Source: Chloroflexota bacterium (lineage in GTDB: Bacteria; Chloroflexota; UBA6077). Taken from it: a stretch of DNA of 6,877 nt. Location of the stretch: assembly GCA_021786215.1 (NCBI GenBank), contig JAJYNT010000025.1, forward strand, positions 1 through 6,877, read 5' to 3'. The position numbers were made by a program, and so were the translations under genes. Below the pieces are notes generated by a model. It was not told the DNA's origin, did no database searches, and saw only the letters and a program-made list of their open reading frames with translations. The number at the start of each line of letters is the position of its first letter. The first letter of the stretch is position 1. Positions 1 to 5,303 of the stretch are shown here, piece by piece.

Positions 1-118
1 GGTCGTGAAGCGGCTGGAGTCGATACTCGAAGCTGAGGAGCTTGAGCAGATCGATCGTCGGGTCCAGGATGCCACGCGGCGGCAAACGCCCTACCCGGGC
101 GATACGTCCAGTCGCTAA
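1..118 (+). CDS. C-terminal fragment of an unidentified protein (5' end outside window)
   Basis: An open frame enters from the left edge (first full codon at 2) and ends at TAA 116-118, giving 38 residues that start VVKRLESILEAEELEQIDRR and end in a Pro/Gly/Ser-rich tail (TPYPGDTSSR). The visible part is charged and predicted helical, with a Glu/Leu-rich stretch. The pattern of a short helix with an EELEQID-like segment, basic/acidic residues and a final PYP faintly recalls the C-terminus of E1-alpha subunits of pyruvate-type dehydrogenases, but the similarity is too weak to name it. It does not look like the end of TrmD, the common upstream neighbour of rplS. Coding is supported by the frame running to a stop just before a strong promoter, and by same-strand orientation with all downstream genes. 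Confidence 0.55.
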   Translation, partial: VVKRLESILEAEELEQIDRRVQDATRRQTPYPGDTSSR

Positions 119-131
119 CAAGGGTTGTTAG
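115..131. promoter_or_regulatory. Perfect 7-bp dyad overlapping the rplS -35 box
   Basis: CTAACAA, a GGG spacer and TTGTTAG form a perfect inverted repeat with 7-bp arms. The left arm contains the TAA stop of the upstream gene and the right arm contains the TTGTTA -35 hexamer of the rplS promoter. No T-run follows, so it is unlikely to be an intrinsic terminator. Its position would suit an operator for a dimeric regulator, but no regulator is identifiable and chance is possible in an A/T-richer patch. Confidence 0.4.
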
Positions 132-153
132 GTGGCTAAGCTCATGCTATAAT
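125..153 (+). promoter_or_regulatory. Sigma-70-type promoter of rplS
   Basis: TTGTTA (125-130) and TATAAT (148-153) are separated by exactly 17 bp. A TG at 145-146, one base before the -10, makes it an extended -10 as well. The -10 is a perfect consensus and the -35 matches TTGACA at four of six positions. Transcription would start near 159-161, leaving an untranslated leader of about 42 nt before the rplS start at 202. This is the best promoter in the window, as expected for a ribosomal protein gene. Confidence 0.8.
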
Positions 154-201
154 CGCTCGGCATTTTGTGTTCAGTAAGTTGTGCTGGCCAGGGGGTAGGC
201 A

Positions 202-579
202 GTGATCAATCCCAATCAGGCTCTGGGCGTCGAGCGCAATCCTAACATCCCCGATTTTGGTCCAGGGGACACGGTTAGGGTAGGCGTAAAGGTAATCGAA
301 GGAGGCCGTGAGAGGCTTCAGAACTTCGAGGGCGTAGTCACCCGCTTGGCTAAGCCCCGTCAGCCCGATGGCACCTTCACGGTGAGACGGGTCAGTCACG
401 GTGTCGGGGTCGAGCGTACCTTCGCGTTCGCTTCCCCCCGAGTGGACCGAGTGGATGTGATGCGTCGCGGTCTGGTACGGAGGGCTCGCCTCTACTATCT
501 TCGTGCCCTCGTCGGCCGGGCGGCACGCATCAAAGAGAAGCGTCCTCCGGTCGTTCGTCGGACCTCTTCACAGGGCTAA
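202..579 (+). CDS. rplS: 50S ribosomal protein L19
   Basis: L19 is a large-subunit ribosomal protein that sits near the 30S interface and contributes to an intersubunit bridge. The 125-residue product carries the family signatures: [10 protein letters not shown] (about 18-27), the [16 protein letters not shown] block (32-47), [16 protein letters not shown] (59-74), then [13 protein letters not shown] and the near-invariant RRARLYYLR followed by AARIKEKR. The start is GTG at 202: an in-frame TAG lies at 196-198, so no earlier start is possible, and GGGGG at 191-195 gives a ribosome binding site six bases upstream. Typical L19 is 115-120 residues. This one has a short, Pro/Asn-containing N-terminus and a tail of about 12 residues beyond the KEKR motif. 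The segment LAKPRQPDG replaces the usual Arg/Gly-rich turn, and AFAS replaces the common PLHS. It has its own promoter and terminator. Confidence 0.97.
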   Translation: MINPNQALGVERNPNIPDFGPGDTVRVGVKVIEGGRERLQNFEGVVTRLAKPRQPDGTFTVRRVSHGVGVERTFAFASPRVDRVDVMRRGLVRRARLYYLRALVGRAARIKEKRPPVVRRTSSQG

Positions 580-592
580 CATGCCTAGAGTG

Positions 593-630
593 TGGGGGGT
601 GCGGATCTCCGCACTCCCCATTTTCATCTT
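593..630 (+). terminator. Intrinsic terminator after rplS
   Basis: The arms at 593-604 and 609-620 form a 12-bp G+C-rich stem with a single G-U pair (598/615) and a four-base ATCT loop, followed by TTTT and a pyrimidine-rich stretch (TTTTCATCTT, 621-630). It begins 13 bases after the rplS stop. The T-run is on the + strand only, so it terminates rplS transcription. It separates rplS from the rnhB operon. Confidence 0.88.
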
Positions 631-728
631 CTCGCCCCAAGGCGAACCCCACGTTCGCTGATGATCGTCCACACCTGGATGGTCAGAACATCAAAAGGGA
701 TTCCTCGGCTTGCAATGACCTCGTCCCG

Positions 729-758
729 GTGTGCCATGCTGGCGATTGCTGCTACAAT
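729..758 (+). promoter_or_regulatory. Candidate promoter for the rnhB operon (extended -10)
   Basis: TACAAT at 753-758 differs from the -10 consensus at one base and is preceded by TG at 750-751, giving an extended -10. No good -35 sits 16-18 bp upstream; the best is TGTGCC near 730, matching two of six. An RNA started near 765 would have a leader of about 55 nt before rnhB. A promoter is expected in this gap because the terminator at 593-630 isolates rplS. The rest of 631-819 shows no convincing gene or structure. Confidence 0.4.
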
Positions 759-819
759 GGCGGAGGGTTGATAGAAGATCCAGGCGCCATGGAGGGCTTT
801 CTGGGGAAAGAGCGGTTGG

Positions 820-1455
820 ATGGTGGTGGCCCCCAGCCTCAATAGAGAACGTGACCTGTGGAGAGCCGGCTGTGCCCGAGTGGTGGGGGTGGATGAGGCC
901 GGACTGGGCCCGCTGGCCGGTCCCGTGGTCGCGGCAGCCTGCCTGCTGCCCGTTGGCTGCGAGATGATCGAGGGGGTCCGCGACTCCAAGACCCTGTCCG
1001 CATCGCAGCGGGAGCGGCTATTCGTCGAGATCCAGCGCCAGGCCGTGGCTGTAGGCGTTGCGGCCGCTTCAGTTGGGGAGATAGAAGAGCTCAACGTCCT
1101 GGCTGCCTCTCATCTGGCGATGCGCAGAGCCCTGTCGCGAGTTTCACCGTTCGACCACGTTCTGGTGGATGGGCGTGATTTTCGCGATTCGAGCCTTGGA
1201 CCTCACACCGCGATTATCGATGGGGATGCCCTGTCCTATTCCATTGCTTGCGCTTCCATAATCGCGAAGGTAACCCGTGACCGACTGATGAAGAAGCTGG
1301 CCGCCCTATTCCCGGGATATGGGTGGGAGCGTAACGCGGGCTATGGTAGCCCGCACCACCTGCAAGCTCTGAAGATGCTGGGACCCACCCCATTCCATCG
1401 TCGAAGCTTCGCACCGGTACGTACCCTAGTTTCTCCGAGCCTTTTTCCCCTGTAG
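820..1455 (+). CDS. rnhB: Ribonuclease HII
   Basis: RNase HII cuts the RNA strand of RNA/DNA hybrids and starts ribonucleotide excision repair by nicking at single embedded ribonucleotides; it is a cytoplasmic, metal-dependent enzyme. The 211-residue product (usual length about 200) shows the GVDEAG motif with catalytic D25 and E26, the DSKTLS segment (55-60), VLVDG with D117, and GDALSYSIACASIIAK with D136, completing the D-E-D-D site. The C-terminal GYGSPHH and GPTPFHRRSF motifs are also present. The residue after DEAG is unusual: the Gly-Arg-Gly that grips the RNA-DNA junction is Gly-Leu-Gly here (L29, codon CTG at 904-906). ATG 820 is used because the frame's SLNRERDLW approach to the active site matches family N-termini; GTG codons at 823 and 826 are alternatives, and the ribosome binding site is weak. 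yraN follows 72 bases later, a common pairing. Confidence 0.95.
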   Translation: MVVAPSLNRERDLWRAGCARVVGVDEAGLGPLAGPVVAAACLLPVGCEMIEGVRDSKTLSASQRERLFVEIQRQAVAVGVAAASVGEIEELNVLAASHLAMRRALSRVSPFDHVLVDGRDFRDSSLGPHTAIIDGDALSYSIACASIIAKVTRDRLMKKLAALFPGYGWERNAGYGSPHHLQALKMLGPTPFHRRSFAPVRTLVSPSLFPL

Positions 1456-1490
1456 GGTGCATAGCGGAGACAGGTTGTTCCCGCTGCCGG

Positions 1491-1496
1491 AAGGAG
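1491..1496 (+). promoter_or_regulatory. Strong Shine-Dalgarno for the leader ORF upstream of yraN
   Basis: AAGGAG lies five bases before ATG 1502. It is one of the clearest ribosome binding sites in the window, yet it serves a nine-codon ORF and not yraN, whose TTG start is 31 bases farther on. This placement is the main evidence that the leader ORF is translated. Confidence 0.65.
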
Positions 1497-1501
1497 AAGC
1501 C

Positions 1502-1531
1502 ATGAGCGAACCCAGCGGCGTTCAGCTTTGA
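1502..1531 (+). CDS. Nine-codon leader ORF overlapping the yraN start
   Basis: ATG 1502 opens a frame encoding MSEPSGVQL and ends at TGA 1529-1531. The stop shares TG with the TTG start of yraN (1528-1530), an overlap that resembles ATGA stop-start junctions used for translational coupling. The peptide has no recognisable motif and no run of a single amino acid of the kind found in classical attenuator peptides. Two readings fit: a coupling device that delivers ribosomes to the weak TTG start, or a trace of a single-base change that moved an original ATG start out of frame. The first is favoured because the TTG-started protein already matches the usual YraN N-terminus. Confidence 0.45.
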   Translation: MSEPSGVQL

Positions 1532-1914
1532 CCCGCGAACGACAGCGCACCGGTCGAGAGGGAGAGAACCTTGCGGCCCGATTCCTCGAGAAGCAGGGAT
1601 GTCGAATCGTGGCCCGAAACTATCGCTGTCCCATTGGTGAGCTTGATCTCGTGGCGGATGGTCCGGAAGGATTGATCTTTGTGGAGGTGCGAACCAAGCG
1701 GCAGCCCTGCCTGGTTCGTCCCGAGGAGACGATAACCCGAGCCAAGGCGCAGCGCTTGCTGAGGCTGGCGCAATGGTATCTCGCGGCCTGCGGCCAGGAC
1801 GACAGACCTTGGCGCGTCGACGTGATAGCTGTGGAACTGGATGCCGAGGGACGGCTCCAACGGTTGGAGCGCTTCCCGGACGCTACTTCTGGTGTGGTGA
1901 CGGATGGCTTCTAG
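1528..1914 (+). CDS. yraN: UPF0102/YraN family nuclease-like protein
   Basis: YraN proteins are small, widespread and of uncertain function, with a restriction-endonuclease-like (PD-(D/E)XK) fold proposed from sequence. The 128-residue product fits the family length of about 115-130. It shows GREGENLAARFLEKQG (9-24, with E12), NYRCPIGELDLVA (31-43, with D40), the core LIFVEVRTKR (49-58, E53, with Arg where Lys is common in the EVK triad) and WRVDVIAVELD (95-105). The start is TTG 1528: it is the only usable in-frame start after a TAG at 1462-1464, and MTRERQRTGREGE aligns with typical family N-termini. It has no good ribosome binding site of its own and probably depends on coupling to the leader ORF. 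Its 3' end overlaps dacF by 11 bases. Adjacency to rnhB is recurrent in bacteria and hints at a nucleic-acid role. Confidence 0.93.
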   Translation: MTRERQRTGREGENLAARFLEKQGCRIVARNYRCPIGELDLVADGPEGLIFVEVRTKRQPCLVRPEETITRAKAQRLLRLAQWYLAACGQDDRPWRVDVIAVELDAEGRLQRLERFPDATSGVVTDGF

Positions 1915-3037
1915 AGGAGTAGCGGCGCACGGGCAGAATACTCTGATCGTGCTGGTGATTGCGCTGCTGGCCCTGGTGACCTCCGGTTTCGGTCCTCCGA
2001 CCCTGATCGAGTCGCAGACCGCGTTTACGCCCGTTCCCCCATCGACCCTGAAGCTGATGAATGCCGATCGGCCACCACGGATTTCCGCGAAGGCCGCGGT
2101 AATCATGGATGCCGGAACGGGTCAGGTGGTGTTCGAGAAGAATAGCCACCAGCGTCGGGCGATGGCCAGCACCACGAAAATCATGACGGCATTGGTCACC
2201 CTCGAGCATGCTGGCCTGACCGATCTGGTCACGGCGGGTCCGGATGTCAAAGTTGAGCCATCCATCATCGGACTCGATCCGGGGGACAAGCTGACGGTGG
2301 AGCAGCTGCTTTACGGGCTCTTGCTTCCATCGGGAAACGACGCCGCGATCGACCTCGCGGACTACGTTGGTGGATCGGTGCCCAAGTTCGTGGCGATGAT
2401 GAACGCGAAGGCCGCTCAGCTGGGTCTGAAGGACACCCATTACGTGACTCCGCACGGGCTGGATGCCGATGGCCACGAGACGTCCGCATACGATCTGGCC
2501 GTGCTGACCCGCGTGGCGATGCAGAACCCTGAGTTCGAGAAGATCGTCAGCTCCAAACAATACCAGATCGATGGGCCCGTTCGCTGGGTGTTCAAGAGCC
2601 TCAACCAGTTGCTGGGCACATACCCTGGTGCGGATGGCGTGAAGACGGGGTATACTGATAATGCTGGCCGTTGCCTGGTCTTTTCGGCTACGCGAGATGG
2701 GCACAGGGCGATAGCCGTTGTCTTGGACAGCGCCGACATCTTCGGCGAGGCGGCTGCGTTGCTGAACTACTTCTTCGCCAACTACGGTTGGGAAACCCTC
2801 GGGCAGGCCGAGGAGGGGGTGCTCGGTAGCTACAGCCGAGATGGTATCGTTCATCATCTGGTTGCACGGATGCACCCTACAGTAGTCCTGCTCAAGTGGC
2901 AGGCGTCTTACCTGCGCTGGACCTTTTCCATTTCGGAAGGCGCGGCGGCGAATGGCGGGGCGGAGGGGGTCGCCAGCTACTATCTGTTTGGTAAGAAGGC
3001 GGCGGATCTCCCGCTGTTCAGCCAGGTCAATTACTGA
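1904..3037 (+). CDS. dacF: D-alanyl-D-alanine carboxypeptidase (DacF/PBP5-like, peptidase S11)
   Basis: This low-molecular-mass penicillin-binding protein removes the terminal D-Ala from peptidoglycan pentapeptides outside the membrane, limiting cross-linking. The 377-residue product has all three serine-active-site motifs: STTK (S89 nucleophile, K92), SGN (143-145) and KTG (247-249), with ISAKAAVIMDAGTG (60-73) and the GLLLPSGNDAA block typical of family S11. Residues 13-30 form a hydrophobic signal peptide or anchor. There is no lipobox cysteine, so it is not a lipoprotein. The region after about residue 300 is short and diverged, and I see no clear C-terminal amphipathic anchor, so attachment may depend on the N-terminal segment. 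ATG 1904 overlaps yraN by 11 bases, suggesting coupled translation. The dac/rluB/cmk neighbourhood is common in Gram-positive-type genomes. The symbol is by family only; dacA or dacB would be equally defensible. Confidence 0.93.
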   Translation: MASRGVAAHGQNTLIVLVIALLALVTSGFGPPTLIESQTAFTPVPPSTLKLMNADRPPRISAKAAVIMDAGTGQVVFEKNSHQRRAMASTTKIMTALVTLEHAGLTDLVTAGPDVKVEPSIIGLDPGDKLTVEQLLYGLLLPSGNDAAIDLADYVGGSVPKFVAMMNAKAAQLGLKDTHYVTPHGLDADGHETSAYDLAVLTRVAMQNPEFEKIVSSKQYQIDGPVRWVFKSLNQLLGTYPGADGVKTGYTDNAGRCLVFSATRDGHRAIAVVLDSADIFGEAAALLNYFFANYGWETLGQAEEGVLGSYSRDGIVHHLVARMHPTVVLLKWQASYLRWTFSISEGAAANGGAEGVASYYLFGKKAADLPLFSQVNY

Positions 3038-3060
3038 GTCGAACTCTGGTTTCGAGGGTC

Positions 3061-3861
3061 ATGGCTGAAGGATCGTTCCCGGACCAATCGTTGCCGCCTG
3101 AGAGTGGCGACGGGGAAAACGACAGAACAGAGCGGCTCCACAAGGTTCTGGCGCATGCTGGTGTCGAGTCGCGCCGCGCGGCCGAGGAGATGATCCTGGC
3201 TGGACGTGTGGCGGTCAACGGACGCGTGGTGACGGTCCTGGGCACGAAGGTGGACCCGGAGCACGACAGCATCACGGTCGACGGCAAGCCGATACCGAAG
3301 CGGATCAAGCACACCTATCTGATGCTGAACAAACCTGCCGGATATATCACCACCGTCAGCGATCCGGAGCGGCGTCCCACTGTTATGGATCTGGTGCCCC
3401 ACAACTCGCGCATCTACCCGGTGGGTCGACTGGACGCCAACAGTGAGGGTCTGATCTTGATGACCAACGATGGGGAGTTCGCCAATCTGCTGTCTCACCC
3501 TCGCTACTCCTACGAGAAGGAGTACCACGTCGCCATACCGGGCACGGTGAAGGAGGAGGACCTTCGCGCTTTGCGGGAAGGGGTGGTGATCGACGGCAGG
3601 CGAACGGCTCCCGCTCAGGTACGGGTGTTGAGCTCCGATGGCAGGGCAACGTGGCTCAGCATGACCATTCATGAGGGGCGAAAACGGCAGATTAGGCGAA
3701 TGCTTCATGCCTTGGGATACGGGGTCGAGCGGCTCATGCGAATGCGCATTGGGCCATTGTGGTTGGGCTCGCTGCCCCGGGGGGCGTATCGTTACCTGAC
3801 GCCCGCCGAAATTGGGATGCTAAAGAGGACGGGGAGTGAAGGCTCCGGTAATATGCATTGA
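3061..3861 (+). CDS. rluB: 23S rRNA pseudouridine synthase, RsuA/RluB family
   Basis: The enzyme isomerises a uridine in rRNA to pseudouridine; RluB modifies a position in the peptidyl transferase region of 23S rRNA. The 266-residue protein starts with an acidic, probably disordered stretch (1-23). An S4 RNA-binding domain follows (about 24-70, with RLHKVLAHAGVESRRAAE and GRVAVNG), then the catalytic domain with LNKPAGY (89-95) and GRLDANSEGLILMTNDGE (122-139), in which D125 is the catalytic aspartate. HEGRKRQIRRML (204-215) is also a family hallmark. Assignment to RluB over RsuA or RluE rests on its place just before cmk and plsC, as in Firmicutes, not on a diagnostic residue. ATG 3061 is preceded by GAGGG, 23 bases after the dacF stop. 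The end overlaps cmk by 26 bases. Confidence 0.94.
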   Translation: MAEGSFPDQSLPPESGDGENDRTERLHKVLAHAGVESRRAAEEMILAGRVAVNGRVVTVLGTKVDPEHDSITVDGKPIPKRIKHTYLMLNKPAGYITTVSDPERRPTVMDLVPHNSRIYPVGRLDANSEGLILMTNDGEFANLLSHPRYSYEKEYHVAIPGTVKEEDLRALREGVVIDGRRTAPAQVRVLSSDGRATWLSMTIHEGRKRQIRRMLHALGYGVERLMRMRIGPLWLGSLPRGAYRYLTPAEIGMLKRTGSEGSGNMH

Positions 3862-4546
3862 TGGTCCCGCCGCATCGGGAAAGACGACGATCGCAAAGAT
3901 CCTCGCGGATAGATTGGCCTACTTCTACCTGGACACAGGGGTTCTTTACCGAGCTGTTACCTGGGTAGCCGCGGAGAAGGGGATCGCTCCATCTGATGAG
4001 GATCGGCTGGCGAAGCTGGCTCGAAATACTGCCATCGAGGTGAAGGCAGCCCCTCCCGGTGACCCGCGACAGACGCTGGTGCTTGCCGATGGAGACGATG
4101 TGTCGCTGGCTATTCGAAGCCCTGAGGTGGATGCTAACGTTTCGGAAGTCTCAGCCCACGCTGAAGTTCGCAAGGCCCTGATCGACGTTCAACGCTCGGT
4201 GGCCGACAAAGGAGGCGTCATCCTGGCTGGTAGGGATGCAGGCACAGTGGTGTGGCCAGAAGCCGAGGTGAAGCTCTTTCTGGTTGCCAGCGAGGAAGAG
4301 AGGGCGAGGCGCCGGCAGAAGCAGGCTGAGATTCAGGGGATCTCCGTGGACTTCGACACCGTGCTGGCTGAACTCCGCCGGCGGGATGCCTACGATAGCG
4401 GCCGCGCCGTTGCTCCCTTGAGAGCGGCCTCCGATGCCATCATCATCGACAGCACTTCGTTGAGCATCGAGCAGGTGGTGGAGAAGGCGCTGCAGCTCTT
4501 CCAGGAGAAGACCGGTTTGGTTGTATCCTCTGGCGGCGGCGCGTAG
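3836..4546 (+). CDS. cmk: Cytidylate kinase (CMP/dCMP kinase)
   Basis: Cmk transfers phosphate from ATP to CMP or dCMP, feeding CDP and dCDP to RNA, DNA and CDP-lipid synthesis in the cytoplasm. The 236-residue protein has the P-loop GPAASGKTT (10-18, K16), the DTGVLYRAVTW segment (33-43, usually DTGAMYRA), and the CMP-binding block GRDAGTVVWPEAEVKLFL (usually GRDIGTVVFP). It also has the lid-region RRRQKQ and the C-terminal RRDAYDSGRAVAPLRAASDA with DAIIIDST. Length matches the family's 220-230 residues. The start is GTG 3836 inside rluB (26-base overlap), with GAGG and GGGGA just upstream; the next possible starts would cut into the P-loop. The overlap suggests coupling of RluB and Cmk translation. 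plsC begins 14 bases after the stop. Confidence 0.96.
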   Translation: MKAPVICIDGPAASGKTTIAKILADRLAYFYLDTGVLYRAVTWVAAEKGIAPSDEDRLAKLARNTAIEVKAAPPGDPRQTLVLADGDDVSLAIRSPEVDANVSEVSAHAEVRKALIDVQRSVADKGGVILAGRDAGTVVWPEAEVKLFLVASEEERARRRQKQAEIQGISVDFDTVLAELRRRDAYDSGRAVAPLRAASDAIIIDSTSLSIEQVVEKALQLFQEKTGLVVSSGGGA

Positions 4547-4560
4547 GGGAAAGTCGCCAC

Positions 4561-5208
4561 ATGTTCTACAGCTTCGCCTGCACCGGAGTTCGCTTCCTCC
4601 TCTGGCTGCTCACGAGACTCGTCGTAGAGGGGCTGGAGAACGTTCCCGCCGAAGGACCCTTTCTGCTGGTGTCGAACCATCTCTGCTTCATAGATCCCCC
4701 GTTTCTGGGCGCGTTGCTGCCTCGCCGCATCGTTTTCATGGCTAAGGAAGAACTGTTCCGGCATCCCATCCTGGGTCCTGTGGTGACCTGGTATGGAGCC
4801 TTTGCCGTTCGACGAGGTCAGGCAGACCGGCAAGCGCTCCGGACCGCGACGGAGGTGCTGAAGTCGGGAGGTGTGGTGGGCATGTTTCCTGAGGGTCACC
4901 GAAGCAAGACCGGCCAGATGAGTAGGGCGTTCGCGGGCTCAGCGCTGGTTGCTCACATGGCGAAAGTGCAGGTCGTGCCGGTCGCCGTCACGGGCACCGA
5001 ACAGATCAACTCGCCCCTCTCCCTGCTGAGGAGGCCGAAGATGACTTTGCGGGTCGGGAAGCCGTTCACCCTGCAAAAGGGAGAGGGAGACAAGGGCGAC
5101 CTTGAAGGTATGACTTCGGACATGATGAGAAGGGTCGCGGAACTGCTTCCCGCCGAGCGGCGTGGCTTCTACGCCGATGCCGTGTCAAAGGAAGAGCACA
5201 GGGTGTAG
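4561..5208 (+). CDS. plsC: 1-acyl-sn-glycerol-3-phosphate acyltransferase (PlsC family)
   Basis: PlsC acylates lysophosphatidic acid to phosphatidic acid at the membrane, the branch point for phospholipids. The 215-residue protein shows the four acyltransferase motifs: NHLCFID (39-45, with the catalytic H40 and D45 pair), GAFAVRRG (79-86), FPEGHRSKTG (109-118, His where Thr is commoner in FPEGTRS) and VVPVAVTG (138-145). A hydrophobic stretch at about 10-22 could dip into the membrane; there is no cleavable signal. Length is typical of short Gram-positive-type PlsC proteins. ATG 4561 follows AGGGGA by about ten bases. The order rluB-cmk-plsC is conserved in several phyla and supports the call. 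The exact acceptor is not provable from sequence, because the family includes other acyltransferases. Confidence 0.92.
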   Translation: MFYSFACTGVRFLLWLLTRLVVEGLENVPAEGPFLLVSNHLCFIDPPFLGALLPRRIVFMAKEELFRHPILGPVVTWYGAFAVRRGQADRQALRTATEVLKSGGVVGMFPEGHRSKTGQMSRAFAGSALVAHMAKVQVVPVAVTGTEQINSPLSLLRRPKMTLRVGKPFTLQKGEGDKGDLEGMTSDMMRRVAELLPAERRGFYADAVSKEEHRV

Positions 5209-5303
5209 GCCCGGTATAGCATTCGGACGGTTTGACGGGCGTGTCAGCTCGGTGAGTGCGTTTCACCTGCTCGCCGGCTGGTCGCCAATCTCTTGGCCCC
5301 AGG
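5209..5303 (+). other. Gap between plsC and the DUF512 gene, or its 5' coding extension
   Basis: These 95 bases separate plsC from ATG 5304. If the DUF512 gene instead starts at GTG 5256, the gap is 47 bases. A TTGACG at 5232-5237 resembles a -35 box but has no -10 partner 16-18 bp downstream. GGTGA (5251-5255) and TCACC (5263-5267) can form only a short weak hairpin. I see no terminator, so transcription probably continues from plsC. Confidence 0.5.

Noticed and set aside
184..191. CTGGCCAG palindrome in the rplS leader
   Set aside because: An eight-base palindrome is expected by chance and has no loop, so it cannot form a useful hairpin by itself; no L19 leader structure was recognisable.
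624..1094. A - strand frame crossing the rplS-rnhB gap (its last ~65 codons lie in the gap)
   Set aside because: Its first half is antisense to rnhB with Ser/Thr/Pro-rich shadow composition. The gap part has no recognisable motif and no clear ribosome binding site before the internal ATG near 737. A tiny gene cannot be excluded but is not supported.
1523..1532. CTTTGAC, resembling the +1 frameshift site of prfB
   Set aside because: A +1 shift from the leader ORF would enter the wrong frame; yraN is in the -1 frame relative to the leader. Stop-start reinitiation fits better.
2651..2662. TATACTGATAAT, resembling a -10 box inside dacF
   Set aside because: No -35 lies at suitable spacing, and the bases encode the conserved residues just after the KTG motif.
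1883..2875. A 330-codon open frame on the - strand opposite dacF
   Set aside because: It lies fully antisense to a protein with all three penicillin-binding motifs, has low-complexity His/Arg/Gln-rich composition and matches no family I recognise. Long antisense frames are expected in G+C-rich coding DNA.
3031..3708. A 225-codon open frame on the - strand opposite rluB
   Set aside because: It mirrors the codon structure of the clear rluB gene and shows no domain or motif.
4885..4917. PlsC motif FPEGHRS in place of FPEGTRS as a sign of altered function
   Set aside because: The Thr position tolerates other residues in PlsC families, and the catalytic NHX4D pair and other motifs are intact.
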